Assembly (NCBI GenBank): GCA_009841105.1
Contig: VXMM01000030.1
Location: 1-51,918, forward strand
DNA from: Acidimicrobiia bacterium
Lineage (GTDB): Bacteria > Actinomycetota > Acidimicrobiia > Spongiisociales > Spongiisociaceae
Length of the DNA: 51,918 nucleotides
Direction of reading: 5' to 3'
Both the position numbers and the translations under genes were made by a program. Within the stretch, counting starts at the first letter, position 1; every line of letters begins with the position of its first letter. Shown here in pieces: positions 45,214 to 51,918 of this stretch. The notes under the pieces were generated by a model. It had not been told where the DNA came from. It did not search any database and worked only from the letters and a program-made list of their open reading frames with translations.

Positions 45214-46497
45214 ATGTTCACAGATCCAGGCTATGTGACTCCCGAGCCGATGTATCTGGATCGGATCGTGGACGCCGAGGTTCCGGTGGCGCTGGGCTCT
45301 GCGGGAGCAGTGCTGATAGAAGGCCCGAAGGGATGCGGAAAGACCTGGACCGGTCAGCGCTTCGCCCACAGCGAGATCCTGCTGGAGGAACGTCCCGATC
45401 TTTGGGATATCGCTTCCCAGGTTCCGGAGCTGTTGCTCGATGGCGCTACGCCCCGCCTGCTCGACGAGTGGCAGCGTGTCCCCGAGTTGTGGCATCTGAT
45501 GCGCGTCGAATGTGATCGTCGCGGTAGGCCCGGCCAGTTCATCCTTACCGGGTCTGCAGTTCCGGCTGACGAGATGACACGCCATTCGGGCGCCGGCCGG
45601 GTGAGCCGCGTCCGCATGCGCCCGATGTCTCTGGCAGAGAGCGGGCCATCCGAGCCGGTCGTGTCCCTAGGTGGGTTGCTGGAGGGCCAGGCATTTACCG
45701 CGGGGGAATCACCTGTCGACGTCAAAACCCTCGTGGAGGCGGCATGTAGGGGCGGCTGGCCTCGGCTGATCGGCGCGCCGATCACGGCAGCCCGCCGCTT
45801 CACTCGTGACTACCTGAGCGACATCTGCCGAGTCGACATCTCGGCGGTAGACGGCATCAGCCGCAGTCCCACGGGGGTCATGCGTCTGCTGCAGTCACTC
45901 GCACGCAACGTGGCCACTACCGCGGGGTGCCGGAAGCTGGCTTCGGAGACGGGCGGGGATGTTCCGGTGGGCCGCACCACGGCCAAGACCTATCTGGATG
46001 CGCTGAGCCGCTTGTTCGTCGTCGAGGACCTACCGGCCTGGAATACGCATCTCAGGTCACGGACGAGCCTGATCCGCTCCCCGAAACGCCACTTCGTCGA
46101 TCCGTCCCTGGCGCCGGCGGCGCTCGGAGTCGGCCCGGAGCGGTACTTGAGCGACTTGAGCGCCTTCGGTTTCTTGTTCGAGTCCATGGTTGTCCGCGAC
46201 CTGCGCATCTACGCCCAGGCGCATGACGCCAACGTCTACCACTACCGCGACACCTACGGATTGGAGGCCGACGCGATCGTCGAGACCGGCGACGGCCGGT
46301 GGATCGCCGTAGAGGCAAAGCTCGGAGGCACCTCGACGGTCGAGAAGGCCGCGGCGGCTTTGCTGAAGCTGAGAGACCGTGTGTCGAGGGAGCGGGCTGC
46401 GACGCTCGCCCGCTTGATGGTCATCACAGGCGGCCGCTACTGCTACCAACGCCCTGACGGCGTGGCGGTCGTGCCGCTGGCGTGTCTGGGACCATGA
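45214..46497 (+). CDS. AAA_14/DUF4143 ATPase
   Basis: The 427-residue protein of the COG1373 type has Walker A GPKGCGKT (37-44), Walker B LLDEWQ (about 82-87) and the sensor strand FILTGSAVP. The C-terminal DUF4143 domain is complete (KRHFVDPSLAPAALG, FGFLFESMVVRDLRIYA, DTYGLEADAIVETGDGRWIAVEAKLG) and has a nuclease-like Glu-x-Lys strand (VEAKLG). The biological role of the family is unresolved; it behaves like a mobile or accessory gene. The 23-bp tandem repeats directly upstream suggest it or a partner binds there. No antitoxin gene accompanies it. Confidence 0.88.
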   Translation: MFTDPGYVTPEPMYLDRIVDAEVPVALGSAGAVLIEGPKGCGKTWTGQRFAHSEILLEERPDLWDIASQVPELLLDGATPRLLDEWQRVPELWHLMRVECDRRGRPGQFILTGSAVPADEMTRHSGAGRVSRVRMRPMSLAESGPSEPVVSLGGLLEGQAFTAGESPVDVKTLVEAACRGGWPRLIGAPITAARRFTRDYLSDICRVDISAVDGISRSPTGVMRLLQSLARNVATTAGCRKLASETGGDVPVGRTTAKTYLDALSRLFVVEDLPAWNTHLRSRTSLIRSPKRHFVDPSLAPAALGVGPERYLSDLSAFGFLFESMVVRDLRIYAQAHDANVYHYRDTYGLEADAIVETGDGRWIAVEAKLGGTSTVEKAAAALLKLRDRVSRERAATLARLMVITGGRYCYQRPDGVAVVPLACLGP

Positions 46498-46581
46498 CTA
46501 CCGAGGTTTCCGAACGCTCACGGTGTGGTTCAGAGAACGGATCCGCCGGCACCGGCGGCGCTCGAGGGAGGAGTGGGATAG

Positions 46582-47751
46582 ATGGTGAGTGAGCGAGTGG
46601 TCGCCGAGGGCAGGATCGCCTGGGCCAGGAGGCGCATGCCGGTGCTGGGGGCGGCTCTGGCCGAACTGGGGCAGCGGCGGGTGTTCGACGGGCTGACGAT
46701 CGGCTTCCGTCTCCATCTGGAGCCCAAGACGGCGGTACTGGTCGAGGGCCTGCTGGCCGGCGGCGCCCGGGTGGTGGCCATGGGCAACGAGGGCACCACC
46801 CAGTTCGGGACTGCCGAGGCACTGGCCGATCGGGGTTGTGAAGTGCTCGACCGTCCCGGCGACGGCAGGAGCGCGGTACGGGCCCATCTCAGCGAGATTG
46901 CCGCGGCTGGCCCCGATCTGGTCCTGGACAACGGCGCCGAGTTGATCGAGGCGTGCATCCGGGCCGGCCAGCCGCCGAAGGGGGCCACCGAGGAGACCAC
47001 TTCGGGTGCGTTCCGGCTGCGGGAAGCCTTGACCGGGGCGGTGGGCTTCCCCGTCATCGTGATCAACGACAGCCCGCTGAAGGCGATCGTGGAGAACAAG
47101 CACGGGGTGGGGGAGTCCGTGGTGGACGCCATCGTGCGGGCCACCAACATGTCGTTGCACAAGAAGCGGGTGGTGGTATTCGGCTACGGATGGTGCGGCC
47201 GGGGCATAGCCCTATATGCCCGCCACCGGGGGGCCGATGTAGTAACGGTGGAGCCCGATCCGGTCAAGGCCCTGGAGGCCGCCATGGACGGCTTCGACGC
47301 GGCGGCTCTGGACAGGGCCGTCCGGACCGCCGACGTGGTCATCACCGCTACCGGACGGGAGCGGGTGGTTGGTTACGAGCTGATCGAGGCGATGCCCGAC
47401 GGAGCTCTGCTGGCCAACGCCGGCCACACCGACGCCGAGATCGACGTGCTCCGCCTGGAGCTAGAGGCTCCAGGCGAGTTGGTGGCCCCATCGCTACACG
47501 CCCACGAGTTACCCGGCGGCCGTACCGTGTTCCTGCTGGCCAAGGGCCGGATCGTCAATCTGGCCGCCGCCGGGGGTACCGGCAACCCCATCGAGGCCAT
47601 GGACCTCGGGCTTACCCTGCAGGCCCGGTCGCTGGCCGCCCTGGCCACCTCCGGTGGCGATTTCCGGCCCGGTCCCCAGCCGGTGCCCCGGCTGATCAAC
47701 GACCGGACGGCCATCGCGATGCTCGAATCCATGGGCCAGGCGCCGGCCTGA
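46582..47751 (+). CDS. divergent S-adenosylhomocysteinase-like enzyme
   Basis: The 389-residue protein has the SAHH fold: LHLEPKTAVLVEGLL (His45), EETTSG (Glu138), Lys167, an NAD motif FGYGWCGRG and AGHTDAEIDV (His equivalent to His301 of human SAHH). Two active-site positions differ by my alignment: human Asp131 is Asn117 (VLDNG) and Asp190 is Glu171 (VENKHG). The usual C-terminal tail with Lys-Tyr is missing. It may act on another thioether nucleoside, or be a regulatory SAHH-like protein. Shine-Dalgarno GGAGGAG lies before the ATG. It is convergent with an alcohol dehydrogenase. Confidence 0.85.
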   Translation: MVSERVVAEGRIAWARRRMPVLGAALAELGQRRVFDGLTIGFRLHLEPKTAVLVEGLLAGGARVVAMGNEGTTQFGTAEALADRGCEVLDRPGDGRSAVRAHLSEIAAAGPDLVLDNGAELIEACIRAGQPPKGATEETTSGAFRLREALTGAVGFPVIVINDSPLKAIVENKHGVGESVVDAIVRATNMSLHKKRVVVFGYGWCGRGIALYARHRGADVVTVEPDPVKALEAAMDGFDAAALDRAVRTADVVITATGRERVVGYELIEAMPDGALLANAGHTDAEIDVLRLELEAPGELVAPSLHAHELPGGRTVFLLAKGRIVNLAAAGGTGNPIEAMDLGLTLQARSLAALATSGGDFRPGPQPVPRLINDRTAIAMLESMGQAPA

Positions 47752-47817
47752 CTCACGTCCCGGTTACTTCGGGATTTCCGATGGATCGGAGACGATGGGG
47801 GCCCATGCGGTGACCGA

Positions 47818-48831
47818 TCATGCGAACGTCACCACGTTCCTGCCCAGGACGCGGCGGTCTCTCAGGCTGAGGATGGCGGCCTCGAGGCCGTCGAGGTCGG
47901 TACGGTTGGCGATCACGGCGTTCAAGCGACCCTGGGCGGCCAGCGCGATCGCTGTCTCCAGGTCGTTCTTGGAGCCTGCGGCGGAGGTGAGGATGCGGAG
48001 TTCGTTCCTGATGAGAGCGCCCGGATGGATGTCCAAGGGCTGGCTCGTGTATCCGATCTGGACGAAGGAACCGCCCGGAGCGAGGCATCCGAACCCGGCT
48101 CTCATGGTTTCGCGGGTCCCGACGGTTTCGAAGAACACGTCAGGCGCCCGTCCCAGCATCCGGCTCGCCTCTACCGGAAAGGTCGAGTAGCCCTCCGGAT
48201 CGCCGATCACCAGGCCGGCCTGGGCGCCGAGGCTCTGTACCAGATCCAGCTTGGCCGCGTCGTCTGCCACCGCCAGTACGGTGGCGCCCGCCAGCGCCGC
48301 CACCTGGGCGACCATCAGCCCGACGCCTCCGATGCCGTTGACCACCACCGGATCGCCGGCACCGATTCCGGCCAGCCGGACCGCATGGACGGCGGTCATG
48401 CCGCTGCAGGCCAACACAGCGCCCGCCTCGAAGCTCACGGTGTCCGGCAGGGGAACGAGGTTCGCCTCGGGTACGACCACGTACTCGGCAAAGCCCCCGT
48501 CGGCGGTGAATCCGATCATGCCCTTCGAGTTCTCGCACAGGCGGTCCCGGTTCGTATTGCAGTAGCGGCACGAGCCGCAGTTCATCACGTTGTAGACCGC
48601 GACCCGCGAGCCTGGTGATCCGGCCCGAGCGCCGTTGACCTCCCCGGCGATCTCGTGTCCGAGCACTCGCGGGGTGCCCATCGGATCGATCAGGCCCTCC
48701 AGGAAATGCAGCTCGGTCCCGCACACTCCTGCCGCCCTCACCCGTACCAGCGACCAGCAGTCCGGCACTCGCGGAACCGGCCGCTCTGCCAACCGGAGCG
48801 CGCCATCCCCGGCGAACTCGGCCGCCTTCAT
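47818..48831 (-). CDS. zinc-dependent alcohol dehydrogenase family protein
   Basis: The 337-residue medium-chain dehydrogenase has catalytic zinc ligands Cys37 (GVCGTELHF) and His59-Glu60 (GHEIAGE). The structural zinc motif is CGSCRYCNTNRDRLC (Cys85, 88, 91 and 99). The coenzyme fold has VNGIGGVGLMVAQVAALAG and later FFETVGTRETM. It oxidises an alcohol or polyol with NAD(P); the substrate is unknown. The ATG at 48831 was chosen; a TTG at 48864 would add 11 residues and neither has a strong ribosome-binding site. It is divergent from the ABC transporter genes and convergent with the SAHH-like gene. Confidence 0.88.
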   Translation of the reverse strand: MKAAEFAGDGALRLAERPVPRVPDCWSLVRVRAAGVCGTELHFLEGLIDPMGTPRVLGHEIAGEVNGARAGSPGSRVAVYNVMNCGSCRYCNTNRDRLCENSKGMIGFTADGGFAEYVVVPEANLVPLPDTVSFEAGAVLACSGMTAVHAVRLAGIGAGDPVVVNGIGGVGLMVAQVAALAGATVLAVADDAAKLDLVQSLGAQAGLVIGDPEGYSTFPVEASRMLGRAPDVFFETVGTRETMRAGFGCLAPGGSFVQIGYTSQPLDIHPGALIRNELRILTSAAGSKNDLETAIALAAQGRLNAVIANRTDLDGLEAAILSLRDRRVLGRNVVTFA

Positions 48832-48947
48832 CACCGTAGGAACGGACACAGCCACGAGTTGCAAGCGTACTCAGGCCGGCTTGGGAAGCCGAACAACGGA
48901 GCTACTAGCATCACAGCGCGATCCCATCTATTCGAGAGGAATGACGC

Positions 48948-49757
48948 GTGGTTTCTGAGCCGTCCCGTACCGGCTCGTCCCGCCGGTACATCCCAGGACG
49001 TAGCCCGGCGCTCGCGGTGGATCGCATCACCCAGGTGTTCGAGAAGAACGGTGAGCCGCTGGTGGCTCTGCGGGATGTGTCGCTGGACGTCCGGCAGGGG
49101 GAGTTCCTCACGCTGGTCGGGCCGTCGGGGTGCGGGAAGTCCACCCTCCTCAAGATCATCGCCGGTCTCCTGAACCCCACGGGGGGCAACGTCTACCTGG
49201 AAGGCAACGAGGTCACCGAACCCCGCGAGGAGATCGGTCTCATGTTCCAGACTTCCACCCTCTTCCCGTGGCGCAACGTGATCAGGAACATCTCCCTTCC
49301 TCTCGAGATCATGGGCAACATGGAGCCGGACGGGGAACGACGGGTCGCGGACGTGGTCGAGTTGGTCCGTTTGGAAGGATTCGAGCAGCACTACCCACGG
49401 GAACTCTCGGGTGGCATGCAGCAGCGGGTGGCTCTGTGCCGGCTCCTGGTCTCGGATCCGGACCTGATGCTGCTCGACGAGCCGTTCGGTTCTCTGGACG
49501 AGTTCACCCGCGAGCACTTGAATACCGAGTTGGCCCGCATCGCCGAGCACGAGCACAAAACCACAGTGTTCGTCACCCACAACATCAGGGAGGCGGTGTT
49601 CCTCTCCGACCGGGTGGCCGTGATGGGAACCGCGCCGGGCCGGATACTAGATCTGGTGGAGGTCGACCTCCCCAGGCCGAGAGTCCCGGGCTCTCGGCGG
49701 TTGGCGGAGTACACCGAGACGGTCAACTACATCCGCGAAGTGCTTGGTCTCTTCTAG
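48948..49757 (+). CDS. ABC transporter ATPase (nitrate/sulfonate/taurine type)
   Basis: The 269-residue ATPase has Walker A GPSGCGKST (58-66), a Q-loop in LMFQTSTLFPWRNV, the signature LSGGMQQR (153-160), Walker B LMLLDEPFGSLDEFT and the switch His in VFVTHNIREAVFLSD. This is the SsuB/TauB/NrtD class, which powers import of small anions or amine-type nutrients through the following permease. The GTG at 48948 has GAGAGGA nine bases upstream. About 25 bases separate it from the permease gene. Confidence 0.92.
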   Translation: MVSEPSRTGSSRRYIPGRSPALAVDRITQVFEKNGEPLVALRDVSLDVRQGEFLTLVGPSGCGKSTLLKIIAGLLNPTGGNVYLEGNEVTEPREEIGLMFQTSTLFPWRNVIRNISLPLEIMGNMEPDGERRVADVVELVRLEGFEQHYPRELSGGMQQRVALCRLLVSDPDLMLLDEPFGSLDEFTREHLNTELARIAEHEHKTTVFVTHNIREAVFLSDRVAVMGTAPGRILDLVEVDLPRPRVPGSRRLAEYTETVNYIREVLGLF

Positions 49758-49777
49758 AGAGCGGAAGGAGTTCTCGA

Positions 49778-50647
49778 TTGGATACTGACATGTCCGGCGC
49801 CGACACCCTCGGGATGGATCCGCTCTCGGGGTCCGGTCCGGCCTCCCGTTTTCGCGGCTTCTGGACGCAGGTCCTTCTGACCGGTTCGGTGGTGGTCAGC
49901 ATCTGCCTGATCTGGGAGTTGCTTAGCAGTTGGGAGGTTATCACCGGGAGCCGCCTGTCGTTCTGGCCGGAGATCGTGCTGTCCAAACCGTCGGAGATAA
50001 TCCCGGCCTTCTTCGAGGCCATATCCACCGGGTTCGTGCTGTGGCACTTCTGGGTCACCTTCCAGGAGACGGCCATCGGTTTCGTCATCGGCGCCGGTGG
50101 GGGATTCTTGCTGGGTACCTACGTGGCCCTGGTACCGACCTTCAGGAAGGCCTTCTACCCGGTGATAATCCTGTTCCAGTCGACGCCCCGGGTCGCCCTG
50201 GCCCCGGTGTTCATCGCCTGGTTCGCTTTCGGAATCGCCTCCAAGATCGCGCTGGCGGCCACGATCTGCTTCTTCCCGGTCCTGATCAACACCATCACCG
50301 GTCTGACAGTCATCGACGAGAACGCGGGGCTTCTCATGAGATCTCTCAGGGCCACTCGATGGCAGACCTTCCGTCATCTCCGGCTCCCGAGTTCCGTACC
50401 GACCGTGTTTGCCGGGCTCAAGGCGGCTCTCACGTTCGCACTTATCGGGGCCATCGTGGGCGAGTTGACCGCCACCAACGAGGGGGCCGGCCACCTGATC
50501 GAGACGGCGGCATTCCAGTTCCGCAGCGACGATGTGTTCGCGTACCTGCTGATGTTGGCGCTGATAGGCCTGGCGCTGTTCCTGATGGCTGCGTGGTTGG
50601 AGCGGAAGCTCCTCTTCTGGCATGTGGATCTTGAAGAGGCCACTTAG
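49778..50647 (+). CDS. ABC transporter permease (SsuC/TauC type)
   Basis: The 289-residue permease has five to six hydrophobic segments after a soluble N-terminus. The coupling-loop region LMRSLRATRWQTFRHLRLPSSVPTVFAGLKAAL has the EAA-like pattern that contacts the ATPase. The TTG at 49778 has GGAAGGAG seven bases upstream; an ATG at 49790 is an alternative. It sits between the ATPase and the binding lipoprotein, so the three genes form one importer operon. Confidence 0.9.
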   Translation: MDTDMSGADTLGMDPLSGSGPASRFRGFWTQVLLTGSVVVSICLIWELLSSWEVITGSRLSFWPEIVLSKPSEIIPAFFEAISTGFVLWHFWVTFQETAIGFVIGAGGGFLLGTYVALVPTFRKAFYPVIILFQSTPRVALAPVFIAWFAFGIASKIALAATICFFPVLINTITGLTVIDENAGLLMRSLRATRWQTFRHLRLPSSVPTVFAGLKAALTFALIGAIVGELTATNEGAGHLIETAAFQFRSDDVFAYLLMLALIGLALFLMAAWLERKLLFWHVDLEEAT

Positions 50648-50705
50648 CGGGCCACCGGATAGAATCGTGGTGAGCACCTGCTCACCCGGATAAGGAGGAA
50701 GGGAT

Positions 50706-51779
50706 ATGAAACCAACTACCCGCTGGGCACGACCATGGTCGGTCATGCTGGCGCTTGCCGTCGTTCTGGGGATAGTCGGCGCTGCCTGCGCGGAGGATGA
50801 GGAACTCCGCGATGTGAACCTTGCCCTGTCAACTACGAGTGGGTTCGGCTACGGCTACTGGATCGCGGTAGGTCTCGGCTACTACGAGGATGAGGGCCTC
50901 AATGTGAGCCTGCAGGGCACTGGAGGATCATCTGAGGTTGCCCAGATTCTGGCGGCCAACAACGCCGAGGCGGGAATGGGGGTTCCAGGGGCGATGTTGC
51001 CTGCCATCGAGGCAGGGGCGGGCCTGTACCCGTTCTTCACCTACGCCTACGGTGAGGTGTTCGACGTAGTGGTACCTGCGGGATCGTCGATCAACAACAT
51101 CGCCGGCCTGGCCGGTCTGAAGATCGGCATCTCGGAGTTGGCCGGTGGCGAGGTTCCGCTCGTGCGGGCGCTGCTCGTTGAAGCTGGACTCGATCCGGAT
51201 TCCGACGTGGAGATCATCGAGGTTGGGACCAACGCTCCGACCGTCAAGGCGGCTCTGGACGATGGACGGATCGACGCCTACTCGTCCGCCAAGTCCGATA
51301 TCGCCTCGATGAATGCGGCCGGGCTCGACACCGTGTCGATCGCGCCCGCCTCGCTGAACACCCTCCCAGCCGAGGGGTTGCTGGCTGCCGAGGACTACAA
51401 GGACGACGACGAACTTCTGATCGGCCTTGGCCGGGCCACTGCCAAGGGCCAGCTGGTGGCCTACACCAACCTCGACGGCGCGGTGTGTGTGCTCAAGGAA
51501 CTCATCCCCGAAGAGTTCACCGATGAGGCCGAAGGCCGGGCCGGCTTGGCGGCGGTCATCGAGATCACCACTGCCCCGCAGGAGGGCGGCGACTACGTGT
51601 TCGGATTCCTGGATGCTGCCGGATGGAACACCTATGTGAACATCTTCATCCAGGGCGGTGTGATCTCCCAGCAAATCGACATGGGCCAGTATGTGATCGC
51701 TGATCTCCTCGACGAGATCAACGATTTCGACCAGGCGGCCATTATCGAAGAGGCCAACGGGCTTTCAACCGATTGTTGA
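50706..51779 (+). CDS. NMT1/SsuA-like substrate-binding lipoprotein
   Basis: The 357-residue exported protein has a signal peptide ending in GIVGAACAE with a likely lipidated Cys28, though the -3 residue (Gly) is atypical for a lipobox. The core has NLALSTTSGFGYGYWIAVGLGYYEDEGLNV, GMGVPGAML and LKIGISELAGGEVPLVRALL, as in NMT1/SsuA proteins that bind sulfonates, pyrimidine precursors or other small ligands. GGAGGAAGG precedes the ATG. It is the third gene of the importer operon. The acidic surface and absence of a clear anion-binding motif leave the ligand open. Confidence 0.9.
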   Translation: MKPTTRWARPWSVMLALAVVLGIVGAACAEDEELRDVNLALSTTSGFGYGYWIAVGLGYYEDEGLNVSLQGTGGSSEVAQILAANNAEAGMGVPGAMLPAIEAGAGLYPFFTYAYGEVFDVVVPAGSSINNIAGLAGLKIGISELAGGEVPLVRALLVEAGLDPDSDVEIIEVGTNAPTVKAALDDGRIDAYSSAKSDIASMNAAGLDTVSIAPASLNTLPAEGLLAAEDYKDDDELLIGLGRATAKGQLVAYTNLDGAVCVLKELIPEEFTDEAEGRAGLAAVIEITTAPQEGGDYVFGFLDAAGWNTYVNIFIQGGVISQQIDMGQYVIADLLDEINDFDQAAIIEEANGLSTDC

Positions 51780-51918
51780 TTGTCGCCTGATCGCCTTCTC
51801 GTAAACGCTTCCTTCGCCACTGACGGCGACCGTCCCATACGGGCGGGCGCCCTCAGCGGGCGGCGGTTCCGGGCTATTGGCGGCAGACGAGATGGTAGGG
51901 CCCCGGGCGGCTCGGGTG

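Noticed and set aside
46538-46560. Hairpin CCGCCGG-CA-CCGGCGG before the SAHH-like gene as a terminator
   Set aside because: The loop is only two bases and no T-run follows. It is more likely a chance palindrome in GC-rich DNA.

Overview
The window looks like chromosomal DNA of a high-G+C actinobacterium. The G+C-rich codon use, frequent GTG/TTG starts, a stand-alone delta subunit and the actinobacterial-type ATP synthase gene order all point that way. An acidimicrobial-type organism is my best guess, but no rRNA or other marker gene is present to settle it.

Layout. (1) 1-8069: a small divergent gene, then a complete F1Fo ATP synthase operon (atpZ, an AtpI-like gene, atpB-E-F-H-A-G-D-C). A CRP-like palindrome precedes it and an inverted-repeat element has split atpF from atpH. 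(2) 8070-18500: an accessory block inserted behind atpC. It holds a VapBC-type toxin-antitoxin pair, then a visibly lower-G+C island with a two-domain DNA methyltransferase, an HNH nuclease, a large RloC/PrrC-like ATPase and an unknown protein. Both ends of the island carry decayed copies of the atpC 3' end and a copy of a roughly 120-bp repeat. (3) 18498-21709: a nucleoside hydrolase and an SDR/DUF2867 protein, separated by a stretch with a long stem-loop. (4) 21865-30385: recC-recB-recD with ATGA-type overlaps. Behind recD a decayed higBA cassette is bracketed by a 65-bp duplication of the recD 3' end. (5) 31052-43327: a histidine-utilisation locus. A tightly coupled minus-strand operon reads hutU, mttB-like, unknown, deformylase-like, hutF, hutI, FAD oxidoreductase, then a PhnD-like gene. 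It is divergent from an iclR-hutH pair across a region with overlapping promoters. (6) 43346-46497: a HEPN-like protein, a Phd/VapC pair, ridA, and an AAA/DUF4143 ATPase behind three 23-bp tandem repeats. (7) 46582-51779: a divergent S-adenosylhomocysteinase-like enzyme, a zinc alcohol dehydrogenase, and a nitrate/sulfonate/taurine-type ABC importer.

How the genes work together. HutH, HutU, HutI and HutF take histidine to N-formylglutamate. The usual last enzyme, HutG, is absent, and an intact peptide-deformylase-like protein is embedded in the operon where it would be expected. The MttB-like methyltransferase and the dimethylglycine-oxidase-like flavoprotein in the same operon suggest the true substrate may be an N-methylated histidine such as hercynine. 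The defence island joins a restriction-modification pair to an ATPase with zinc-hook and candidate anticodon-nuclease residues, as in PrrC/RloC 'guard' systems. The two duplicated gene ends suggest that accessory cassettes have repeatedly entered directly behind the 3' ends of core genes here.
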